64,000 nt of DNA from Ifrita kowaldi. Its lineage: Eukaryota > Chordata > Aves > Passeriformes > Cinclosomatidae. The stretch covers positions 627,398 through 691,397 of the forward strand of contig VZRS01007523.1 of NCBI GenBank assembly GCA_013398055.1. Reading direction: 5' to 3'. A program made the position numbers and the translations under genes. Below are positions 1 to 12,100 of this stretch, piece after piece. The stretch's first letter is position 1; each line of letters begins with the position of its first letter. Under the pieces are notes generated by a model. It was not told where the DNA came from. It made no database searches and saw only the letters and a program-made list of their open reading frames with translations.

Positions 1-102
1 AATTCCTGTTCTTTCTTTTCTTTTTCCTTTTGTTCTTTCTTCTCTTGGTCCATTCTTCTCTTATCTTCTTTGTCCCGCTTCTTCTCTTTTCTCCTTGATG
101 GT
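1..102 (-). CDS. FYB1: FYB1 charged-helix exon, cut by the window edge
   Basis: The acceptor is TGCACTTTCAG. In phase the exon reads PSRRKEKKRDKEDKRRM, then QEKKEQKEKEKKEQE. This is the lysine/glutamate-rich helix that precedes the first helical SH3-like domain of ADAP, nearly identical to the human segment. That extension binds acidic lipids and stabilises the SH3-like fold in the family. The exon continues beyond position 1. Confidence 0.93.
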
Positions 103-3100
103 CTGAAAGTGCATTGCCAGGACAGAATGTGTGAAATAAACCTTCCTTAGAACTACCTTACCCAAAGCTGACAAAAAATGGCAGGTGATGAAAAAAGACT
201 TCTCCAAGTGAAATCAAAGCTACAGATTCTAAACCATAATGCAGCTGCAACAGATAGAGTAGGCAGCCCTTTATTACATACATAAATTAAAGTGTGTATC
301 CTCATTAGGACAGCACACCAGAAAAGGTTATCTGGCTCCACATGTGTGTGTCCAAATATCTCTGGGCTAATTTTGTTGAGCACGCTTGGGAGCTGGCAGC
401 AGTCTAGGTGTTGTACTGGATGCAGAGGTTAAATATTTACCCAGGCCACCAGTGGTTGATGCAGGTTCACCAGGCTGAACTGAAGCCTGAGCTGCCACTG
501 GACTGCATTTATAAACCTGATTGCAACCTATTCCAGCAGTGTACACAAATGTGTCAGTCTTCTGTGCTCATTTCTCCACACCAGGGTACACTGCTTGCTC
601 GTGTACGGGGAGGTCTGGGCACTTGGGATGGAACTAGGACTACATCTCCAGCTCTGCCATTTGCTGCCAAATGCTTGGCTGGAAGACCTGTGTTTTAGAA
701 AACCTATGGAACTGATTGAGTGAGGCTCCCTTCTTTTTTTTTTTTTTTTTGTACCTTTGCTAAACGGATAGGCTCAAATTGCTAAAAAAAAAAAAGTCTG
801 AATGAGGATTACTTGTTTGGGTTATAAATCATGTATTAAAATAATCTATTTGCAAAGGGAATTCAACAATAAATTTTTGCTGAAAATTGTTCTACGTCTG
901 AAATATTCCACATCTATTACTTATTCAGAGGGAATTAGAATTTTTCTTTGGCTATTGTAATAGAGTTAATCCCATAGATTAAGACATTACCAGGGCAGGA
1001 GAGTCATCAAAGTAAAGGTCTAAATTGAAGAAGAATAAGCAGAGCTTGTATTCTGTCTCTGTAGCTATACTAGTTGACTCAGGTAATGAAAATTGTCAAT
1101 CCAGCCTCTCATAAAGAACATTTATTTGAAAAGCAAGATAAACAACCACAAAAAAAGATCTATCTGGGACCATACTACCTTGGGGCTGATCTTATTTTTC
1201 CTCCTAGGCTGTAACTCCAACCAGTGGTTCAGACATACTCCTTAGATCAGAAACCAGACTTCTGTTACCTTGATCATAGTAACTACATAATTTAGTTGCA
1301 GGAGTTTTTCCAGGCCAGGGCATGGCAGATTTAACTATGAAAGAACCTGTGAACAACCAGACTTTCTCCAGGTGAAATGAATGAGGACAGTAATCCCTGG
1401 CAGGGACTGCAGTGGAACGACACTTTTGTGCCAGATGAAATACACCTATTAGAAAAGATAGTAATAAATTTAGAATAGGTTATAGAGTTTAGAATTAGTA
1501 CCTGATGTCACTAATGTCTTCATATGTCTCTCCATCGCTTTCTTGGCCCTATAAAAAACAATCCATTTTCAATGGTCTAAGTACAACTGGAAATACATGA
1601 AGAAGCTGGTCCTGCTATGTAAGCTTCATACAAACTATATAAAAAACATTTATAGCAAAATGCAAATACAAATTACTTTATTCTTCCCAAAACAAGTTAC
1701 TCCATTATTCAAACCCACTATTCTTTTTTTCTGCCTTTGTTTTTACAATATCACAACTATGAAGCCTTGGAGTTTTCAAATCACACTAGCACACTGCTTA
1801 ATCCAAAGTGGATGTTCTAATTGTAAAGTTAGTCCTGTCAACTCTTTGTGCTGATGATTGCACTGCCATAATGAATACTAAGGATCTAAATGGGACTCAG
1901 ATTAGGGTCCAAGAGACTGTTTTTGTCCTTATAGCCAGGTAGTTAAACATACTGATAAAAATCTGTGATGTCAGTGGTAATAGAAGGTGTAGTTTTGCAC
2001 TTTCTTTTTTTTAATCAATTTTTGGTGTCTATCCAGCTTTGATCATTTATTCCAGTTTACTCTGCTTCCCTGACTTTATTTCTAGCCTTCACAAGAAATA
2101 ATTGCTTCTACAACTTACTGTCAATACACTAGATTAAATCTGTCATTAATTGTCTAATGTGTTGAAGAGGTTTTACTAAATTTGTGAGTTTTTGCTAAAA
2201 AAGGATAGGTTTACGACAGCGGATGGCACTTACTCTTGGTGTATTTCCATGACCTATAGGAAGAAAAAATAAAACCAGGATATTTATTTTTTTCCTATAC
2301 AGGAAAGAATTCATTCTAGCATTAACTATTTAAAACTACTAATAACATCAGTGATATTAACTGGAAAGCAGGCTCCTGTTTTTTGATGAAGGTATGAATG
2401 CAAAAATCAGAATGCTGTAAACTAAAAATATCTACAAATAGCATATTTCACCACGTATTTTAAAAGTGGAAAATTTGTTTTAAAAAATCTTTAATGACAC
2501 TGGTGAATTTACCTATGCTATTTGTTTACAAAAATGGCTATTTATATGAAAAAGTAATTGTCAAAAACCTAATAAATCCAAACAGACATCAAAGAACTTT
2601 TTTGCACCAGTCCCACCGCTGCATAAGTAGCTCAAAGGCTCTTTTCCTAAGACAGCCTCTGACCCGGGCAGCAGGAGAAGATATTCTGTGACTCTCCTGC
2701 TTCCTCCTTAGTCTGCAGGCAGGTAGGTAAGAAAAGCTTGGTTTCAGCTCCAAAGCCTGCACTGCTGTAAGTCATGGATGGCTAGCACACTAAATGATGC
2801 ACAGTGTGGCTGACACAGACCGAGTGCCACCAAGGAGGGACCAGAAGGCAGATTGACATTCTTTGTGCCACAATCTGCTTCTCTGCTGCTCCTGGTACAA
2901 CTCACTGCCTCTCACTGAGTCACACCACAAAGCGACAGTAAAAGCACAGTCAACAGATCTTTTTTTTTAATCAAATATAAAACAATGCCTCCTTCACCAG
3001 ACCACACAATGCCAACTCTGAAAGTTCAGGTTGGAAAGTCTGGTGATTTACGGTCCCAGCAAATTTGTAACCAAAAAAAAAAAAAAAAGGCAGGGAGGGG

Positions 3101-6100
3101 GAAGAAAGAAATTTAAAATAGTTTCTGAGAGTCTGTCATATTAATCACAGATATGTTAGTGTTATGAGACAACCATCTTCACCCATAAAGCTGCAGAACC
3201 AGTATAATTAGTTACACAAATCACTCTTGAATACAATATACTTTTGTTTATCTTATAAATATGATATGCTTACAGCTTCTCATAATAGCCATTAATTAAA
3301 TGTATAAAATGTATATATAAATGTATCTTACCCTGTGAAACAAATTCAACGTCATCATAATTTTCTTCGTTCTCTGGGCTTCTGTAAGTATGAAAAGTGG
3401 ACATGTGAAATCTATGAAGGTTTTATGATTACATTTTCATTCACCATTTTTCTGGTGCTTTTTATTATCTGTTTTATACAAAGCCTGAACAGTCTATTGA
3501 GCCCTACATCCTACTTAAGTACACACTAGATTTTCTAAATTGTTCTCCCTGACTGTGACTCAGTGTTTCAGATGGGGCCGCCTTGATCCTGAGTAAAAAC
3601 CATCAAGCGAGCCGAAGGCACTCAGATACCATGAAGACAAGTGTGGTGTGAAAACTATAATAGGCAGATGGGCTGACTGAATGGAAAGAATCTGTTGGGC
3701 TTTTTAACCATTTTTGCAGGTGCAGGCTTCTTACACAATGCAAGAGGACAATGCCAGTCTTTTGCTTAATGTTAAATATAGCTCTGAGACACTAACTTGT
3801 TGGGCTTAAAGTCTAAACTACGGACAAGAGAAACAATGGTGTAAGGTTAGGCCAGGTAAAATGTCTCCAGTGCTCTTAGATTTAAAATGTTGTCTAAATG
3901 AGAGAATAAAGAAATTGACTTGAGAATATAACTAATAATATCAGGGACTTTTAACTTTATAATGCTTTGTAACAGCTGAAAGAAAACAAAGGCTGACAGT
4001 CATCATCAAAGAGGTATAATCAAAGAAAGGACTTGAAAGCAGAATGGGATGTTCTAAAATTGGCTTGATGGGGAAAGCATGGAGACACGTGAAAGCAAAG
4101 GTGTCAGCACCCAGACACACATTTTTCAGCAGATGGGAGACTTCACAGGGCACACAGGAATGGGAGGGCAGACAAGGCATCTGCAGGTACATTTCACAGG
4201 ATTTCACAGGTCTCTGAAGCCAAACTTGGCTCCCATGCCTTGGTAAAGAGGATGGTATCCAGGATGGCTGCTGCAGGTGCTGTGGCTGTGAGGCAAGACT
4301 AATGCTTTCACACAGCACTGAGTTGGACACGCCTCTATAACTCTCCCTGCCTGCTGTTTGAAGCTCTTTGCAGTACCTGCTGGCCAGAGAGCAGCTCATT
4401 ATTCAGGCTCAGCTTGATTCTGGTCAGTTTCGATGCTGGACTCAAGTACTTAGTGTCAGCTGAGGTTCCGCTTTTGTACGCAGTTCTTCAAAGAAGGATA
4501 AAGAAAGCAGCCCCATGTGAGCAGAGGCTTCTCAGGGTTATCACACAAGGCCACGACACCGCCTCGGTGCAGTTTCACAACCAGCGCTGAGCTCAGTTCC
4601 TCCAGCTTGCAAGGCTGCTTCCTGGGGTATTGACTCATAGATCTGACCCTCCTTGCCCTCTTTGCTCAGAAAAATACAGGGAAAACCTTCAGCTATTGAT
4701 AAAATGGATTTTCTATCAGTGTTTAAAGCCTTTGGATTGTTCTGGCATAAAAAACCAGTCTGTTCCCTTCCTGCTCCCCTCACCAACAAAGCAAAGAAAG
4801 TGTTGTTATAGATAAGACAATTCAGGGAAACAACTGAACAGATGGAAGGTTCAAACTATTAAAAGCTAATTCTAAACAGGCCAGGTACAGGGTGGGATAA
4901 GGCAAGTAGTGGGAGACACCCCTCTCTCAGAAACCTGGAATTCCTGCAGCCTTCACCTGCTGCTGCAGGAGGAAAATGATAGGCAGAGAAGGGTGAGAGG
5001 ATAAAGACCTTGTGGCTTATGTTCACTCACATTGTTTCAGAGCTGGGCTTGATGTTTCTGGGCGGCAGACTGGGAGCTGCTGGCCCCTGCAGGGATGGGT
5101 GAGAGGCTGGTGGAGGAGGAGGCAACTGCATAGCAGAGTGTGATGGAGGTATTGGTGGGGCAAGTGCTGCTGAGGAAGGTGTTTTCTGTTTCAAACCTTC
5201 ATCTTTAGGATCTGAAATAAAGCAGAACAGACTGAATTTATCAAGCAAATAGCTGAGGAAGGAACCTTGCTGTGTTTGATGAAGTTTTGGCTAAAATATC
5301 ACTACTGCACACACCCCAGAGAAAGCATATTTTGTTGAACCTGCTGTTAGATATTTTTGTTGCATTATCTTACGAGAGTAGAGGGGAAGAGACTCTGCAT
5401 TCAAGAATGTTTTGCCCATACAAGGCCTTGGAAATGTCTTTCCCAAGACATGAACAAGACACAAAAACATCACCGTTCATCCAATATATTAACACCTGTG
5501 TTTAAAAACTAAATTGTAATTTAATTCTACAATTCGCTTGAAAAAACCAACTGCAGAGTTTCTTGTGAGCACTGATGCAGTCTTGCTAAGTTTTTCTTGT
5601 TCAGAGAAAGAGTTTTATGGGAAGGGATGAGAGACAAAAATATATTTTGGCATTTATAAAGATAGGTACAGGTCTCTGAACATCTTCAAATACGTTTTTA
5701 AAGTAAGTTGTTAAAGTCTGGACTTAATTTTCTAGCAAGCTCAGACTAGAAAAGTGGCAGTTTGAAAAGCTGCACAGAAGCTACACCCTCAAGAGACACG
5801 TGTAGCCTTAAAAAAACGATAGTGCTGTGCACCAGGACAGAAGCCACAAGTACACAAGTGAGCTGGTGTGCGTGTGTGCTGCACTGCATTCATGCTCCCT
5901 GCACAAGTGACAGCCAAACCATAACAACCATTGCTCTGAGGTTCATTTTGAGAGAAGTTACTCTACACAAGCAAATTAAGTCACTGTTTGGATGCCATGA
6001 TGTTTTTGAAGTATCATTTGTTTTGAAGTATCAGTGGATTAAAAGCTACCCAAAAAGAATTCTCCCCAGCTGCATGGACACAAATCCCAGAAAATACGAG

Positions 6101-9100
6101 GAGAACACAAGGAAAAAGCACATTCAGAGTTGTGTTAAAATCAATTAGAGCTGAGATGAGACCTCTTGTCTTCTGGTGATTTTCTTTAGGTTCACACCTG
6201 TGAGAGATTAAAATCTTGTCAAGCAAAGGAAATGTTCACTACACTGAATAAAAGTGTCTCAAACACAGAACAATGACAAATATTTACTAAATTTCAAGAC
6301 TGAAAGTTGAAGAAGCTATTGGAACAGCTTTTTTAACTTCTTGGGTGTCTGGAATTCTGTCCTTGGGATTGACAGGAAATGGGGTATTGATAACTTTTAG
6401 ATGGTCCTCTCCATATCTCACATGGAAATCAAAGTGAAATTATCAAGCCTTGACAGTTTTTCTACTTACTACCAAACAACCCAAAAAAGTGTGGGTATAT
6501 TTTTCTTTATGGATGTTTGGACCACCTTGTCAACATACACATGAACAACAGCGCATTTTAAACCTGTTAAGTTCCTCCATTACTTAAACAGCAAAGTACC
6601 CATGGACCCAACACTGATGATTACACAGGTGAATTCTTCTGTGGTTTTTGTTAAGGAACATGCATCCTGCAAAAGAAGATCCTTACAATTTAAGATATGC
6701 CAAGATTAAATTTGTGCCACTTGTCTTTTTATAATTTTATTCAAAAATATAGCCCAAAGATCAAGTAAAATAATCCTTTCTCTTAGTACTGAGGAGGCCA
6801 CAGCAGGGTTAATGTGTGCCAGCTGGAGAGTACCCAAGGGAGAACAGCAAGAATGAGGTCTAGAAAACATGAATTCCTGAATATATTGAACAAATAGTGG
6901 TTGTTTAGGGAAACATGGTAAGATTGGGGGAGAACAAAATGAATGACCTAAGTCTCTGGTAGTGAAGAAAGGGATAATTTGTATTTTTTCCCTTCTTTTC
7001 CACAGTGAAGAGGCAAAAAGTAATGTGTTCAAAGGCCAGCAACATTTGTTGGGAGGCACTTTCTAATAGTGAAAGTGAAATTTCCATGTCTGAGGTCCAC
7101 GTGGAAGAAGTAGGATAAATTTATGGGATGACTGAATTCTAATCCAGTTGTTCTTACCCTATACATAGGGATGGATATCAATGTAGTGACAAATAACTTC
7201 TTTATATCCCTTCCAATTCAATGCTGAGATCCTTTGATTGCTCTCCTGTGTGTTACATCACATTTGAAGTATTTGCCGCTATATTGAGTCCAACAGCTAG
7301 AGATATACTAAAGTAACATTTTGGCTAAAATGTGTCTTTCAGTTGTTTGAGGGGCGTTGACAAGAGAAAGAATACTACAGTGTTTTTATGGTGGTACTTG
7401 TTTGTTTAAGTTTGCTCACTATTAAAATCTGCATCTTACTGTTTTCTAAGTTCCTCAGGCTTCAGGTTCTATTACTTCTAATTTTACTTTTGCACACAGG
7501 ATTAAAAGCCTTTTATCACCACTGTATTATACCCATAAGGTATTGACACCACTGAAATTAATGCATCACTCAGATTTCTTTTCAGTGACTTTAAAGACTC
7601 ACCATTTTAAATCTTAATTTAAGGTGCCTTTTTTTTTTTTTTCCCATGTAGCAATTAATTTGTAGCTATTTCTAGTATCTCTCAAACCTTTCCAATACTG
7701 TAAAAAATCTGGGACTGGAATTCTACACAGCATGCACTTGTCTGCCACATGTAGTGATGAAAATTGCAAGTCATTCTTCATCTGGCCATAACTCTACTGA
7801 TTGCATCCAGGGGGTTTCAGTATTTTCTCCAATTTTCATCCCTCCTCCTATTTTGGAAGTGCAGACTCCTGACTAATCCCCATGAGCAAAAAGTCTTTAT
7901 TCAAAAACTTTGTAACGATATGAAAACTCATTAAGGGTAAAACTCCAAGAATTAAGAGTTACAAGCTGATAACCCTTATGCATTATACTCTTGTGTCTCA
8001 TCATAGTCCTTACCCAATTGTAACATTGCTTATAACTAGACTTTTTCCCCAAAGCATTACACTACCTTGTTTACAGGTATCATTTACATTTCTTCAATAT
8101 ACATGTACAATTGCATTTGAATAAAAGGAAACTTTGCTTAAATGAGCCAAGGTTACACATGACTGTGCTCTTGTTGTATCTGAGTATCTGTGGACTACGT
8201 GTTATCTTTTAATTCTTCACAGTCTTTATTCATCCACAGATTTTACCAGCTATAATTTCTCATTTTTTTAAAACCCCTTATAAAGATAAATACCACTGAC
8301 AACATGTATCTGCAGCTGAATTCTAGATTCTAATCAAAGAAAGCAACCAAAAAGGAGTCTGTTTGTTTGGTTGGTTGGTTGGTTTTGTTTTGCTGTTGTT
8401 TTGTTTTCATGAAAGCCATGTTAATTGGCATTAATGATACTCTCAAATTTATTTTTGTGTTTTAATAGGGAATCCTGTATCAGTTTTTCTGTGGTTATAT
8501 CTACGTTGCCCTAATAGAGTGTGGTGTATGTGCACAACATGCATATGCACCTTATGTCATCATATTGTATTACTTCTTGAGATAAGTTTGTAGGGCTAAG
8601 GTAAAAATTCTTCCTAAGTCTCTGTGCATAATACTTCTTTCATCTGATGTCTCTTGAGAGCCAAATCCAAGCTATAGGAAACTGAGCCAGGAAAGGACAC
8701 CACATGCATTTTAGATTAAGTGCTTATTTTTAAGTATAAAGGCTGAACAACCTGTCCTTTTTAAATTTTGTAGTTTGCTACAATTTAACAGTAACTAAAT
8801 GATCATCGTATTAATGGAAATACTGCTTTTTTATTTTCGAACTATCAGAACTGACTCCTCTCAGCCTTTAGAGTTGTAATTACCTTAATTAGCTACACTT
8901 ATGACCAAGACTGATGTAGGAGTAAAATACACTAATTCTAATACTGGAAATAGTGCAATGAGTTGGGTAGGAAAGTGACATGCTGAAAAGCTGTTTGGAA
9001 AAAAATGGTATTATAATCAGGCCTGCTGAGCCAAAGCTATCCTAACAATTCAATAGTGTATTTTTTGCTATTTTAATGGAGCATTTAATTTTGACTCCAG

Positions 9101-12100
9101 TTCCTTTTTTTTTTGTTTTGTTTTTAATCTGGGACACTTGGTACTATAAAAACATGGAAAAGCTCAGTGGAGGTAGTGGAACAGCAATCAGCTGCGGACA
9201 CTCAGATCAAGAAATCAAACCGAAACTACATCCTGGCTTTACATGCACCTGAAGCACTCTCATCACAGCAAACAGTGCTAAGGGTGGTCCCCACGTGGCA
9301 GCTTTGACAGCTAACACCTTGGTTTCCAAATAGCCTCTCCTCTCTTCTTAGGATTCTCAGTCTTTTCACATGTTGTGCTGCACTGAATAAACAGAGGCAG
9401 AAGCTGAAGCTCCTCAAAAAGAAACAAAAGAACAGATGGAAAGGGACTGCAGCTGTGTAGAGAAACTTGCCATAAAAACTGTCCACAGAATATCCCAAAT
9501 ATCCCATTACACTGCTGGTTGTGGCATTAAACTTCTTTAATCGTGCCCAGATCTTCAGCACTTACAGTACAACTGCGCACAGAACACTGCAAAAATGTTT
9601 CTTGTGTTCTTAGAGAACTTTCTCAAACAACTTCCATATGGGCAGTGGCCAAAAGGCCACTTACATTCTTGGGAATGTTTGTTTATTGGGAAGTGAAGGA
9701 CACTAAAATTGTCTTGATGCAACACTTGTGACTTTGACCCTTGCCATTCTTGGCTTGTGAAAGGGAAACACTGATACGTCTTTGGTAGCCAGTATGACAT
9801 CTAGAGAAAGATCTCCTCTTCATGTCCAGATATTCTGTGTTCAGCCTGCATATAAGAGTACTCTATAATTTCTATGCCTCTCCCATGTGAACTCAAAGAG
9901 AAATTAGAAGTCCAGCGTTTTTGAAACCTGTAAATTCTATGTGGGCAAAAGCATTCAGGGCAGAATGAGAAAAAGTCATTCTCACCCTACTAAAACCTTC
10001 AGTGCTGTCCTGAGGTACTTTATTACTCTTAGATGCTCATACGTTAAGTATGTGGCAAAATGAAGGGAAGTCCTAGCACTGCCCGGAGTCCATAGTGGAG
10101 TACCCCTGGAACAAGCACTACTTGTACTTGGTGGGATGGGAATCTTATGGGAACCACTCCTTTGGTCACAGATGGTTCTCTGTTTTTCAAAATTGTGAAA
10201 TGAATTGGACTCATGTGCAAGGGTGATTTTGGCTCCAGTACTAATAAAGCTTAAATAACAGGTCTCTATTTATCACCTCCCTAAATACCAGGATATCTGT
10301 GTTTGGGTGAGAGATTGGCACACAGAAGAAGGTGAACATCCAATTATCAACCTGAGCAGAACAGAAGCTGTCAAAGAGAAAAAAATCCCCCATATTTTTT
10401 AGCACACACACCTGCAAGTTCTGCATCCACCGGCTGAAGATACAAACCTGGCTTTTCAGTTCAATCAGTATTGCAAAAGAATGTGTTTATTTGGCACAAA
10501 GCTTTTAACTGGCAGCAATGACACGTAATAATTTTGATAATCTCCCTTGAAGCAGGAAAATATCCCGTTCTAGCAGAGGGTGGTCTGGCTTCAGTTATTC
10601 ATATTTTTCTCATCCTTGGCTGGACTGCAGCAGCAATGTATACCTGCTCTCGAAGCCTTAGAAATCCCAGTTAGCTCAGAACAGCTGTGTTGATCTTATC
10701 AGCAACACAGTCTCTTGCAAATGCATTAGCCTGGCCTCCAGTCTCCAAACAGTCCCAACTTAACTACAAAGACTGAACTCTTAACGATGTTTAAGGTATC
10801 AGGCTGTAGCATCCAGCCTATCCATTGCCTCAATCCAGAAATTTTCTGGTCCAAGATTACATCCTAAATAAATCTGGAACTGAACAGCAATGCATAGCAC
10901 TATGCACATTCCATTTTGAATTTGCTCTCATCATACCTGCTTCACCATAAACACACAGCATTAATACATACACATATGTAAGAAAATCCATTCCATAACA
11001 ATGCAGTCTCTTGTACATGCAAAGGAAAAACCAAGTCTTGACTTTGCATCCTAAGAAGAAGACCGCAGTTTCTTTCTTTGGCCTAGAGTAAGGCATTTGG
11101 TGAGACATTATTCCCTTTGGCCCCCAATACAGGGGGTCTGGTAGCTCCTGGTGTGGTGTAGATTCCTGTTTTTAGTAATGTTAAGAAAACCTGACAATGA
11201 GGATGTACTACAACTTCGAATATTCTGCAGGAAAAAATGCTAGTAATTTTAAAATTCTTAGTGAATTTTTATAGTTTTCATCATAAAATGACATCAGGAT
11301 TTTTGAAACAGCTACACATCAGAAAGTCTTGCATTTTGAAAGAATCCTTTTATAAAGAAAAATGCTTTTAAGCTACTCTGCAAAGCCAACATGCTTTTCA
11401 GTTTTACTGCAAAGCACTTCACCACTTCTCCATGCCAGACCTGGGAAGCTTTCTGGGTTTTACAGAGGGTTAACTAAGAACCTGCAACAACATCTGCAGC
11501 AGCTGATCAGCCACTTCCTACTTTATTTGTAATGTGCAGAGAGCTGTACTCTGCTTCCCTAACCACAATTTCGTTTAGATACAAACCATGGTTTCAGGTT
11601 TCACTATTATGCTGCGTTGGAGCTGCTCAGAGTGAGCAGGTAAACTTACAAAAGAGCTGAACCTCAGTGCTTTTGATTATGCTGTTGTTACACATACTGT
11701 AGCAACAAAGTTCAGTTGCGACATTGCTCACATCTTGAAAACAAAGAGCACAGAAAGTTTCTGGTTGTTGCTCCCCTTGAGTCCAGACCCTACTTTTAAA
11801 AATGCCTAGGTACAATCTTTTCTTTTCTTTTCTTTTCTTTTCTTTTCTTTTCTTTTCTTTTCTTTTCTTTTCTTTTCTTTTCTTTTCTTTTCTTTTCTTT
11901 TCTTCTCTCCTCATCTCTCCTGACTCTCCTCCGAGTTAGGTGGTTAAGCTCCTTTTTTTCTCCTGTGTGCAAACAAAATTACATCCCAAAAGGGTGGCAT
12001 TTCAGACAAAGAGGAAAGGGGAAAATGAAGACCAAAGTCTGCATCCTTTCTCAGATCACTTTGCTGATGGTTGCTCACACATCATGAAAAAGATGATCAA

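Larger units (their letters stand above)
103..5030 (-). other. FYB1 introns between the five downstream exons
   Basis: This span covers introns 103-1501, 1549-2233, 2254-3331 and 3382-5030. They are AT-rich with short poly-T and poly-A runs (734-750, 783-795, 3073-3088). I see no recognisable mobile element, RNA gene or further exon. The 152-codon open frame at 3941-4399 on the minus strand has no recognisable similarity or domain. Confidence 0.7.

Noticed and set aside
3941..4399. 152-codon open frame, minus strand
   Set aside because: It lies inside a FYB1 intron and has no domain, repeat or splice support; its composition looks like chance translation.
11627..11914. Lysine/arginine-rich 95-codon frame
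   Set aside because: It is the translation of the TTTTC pentamer repeat.
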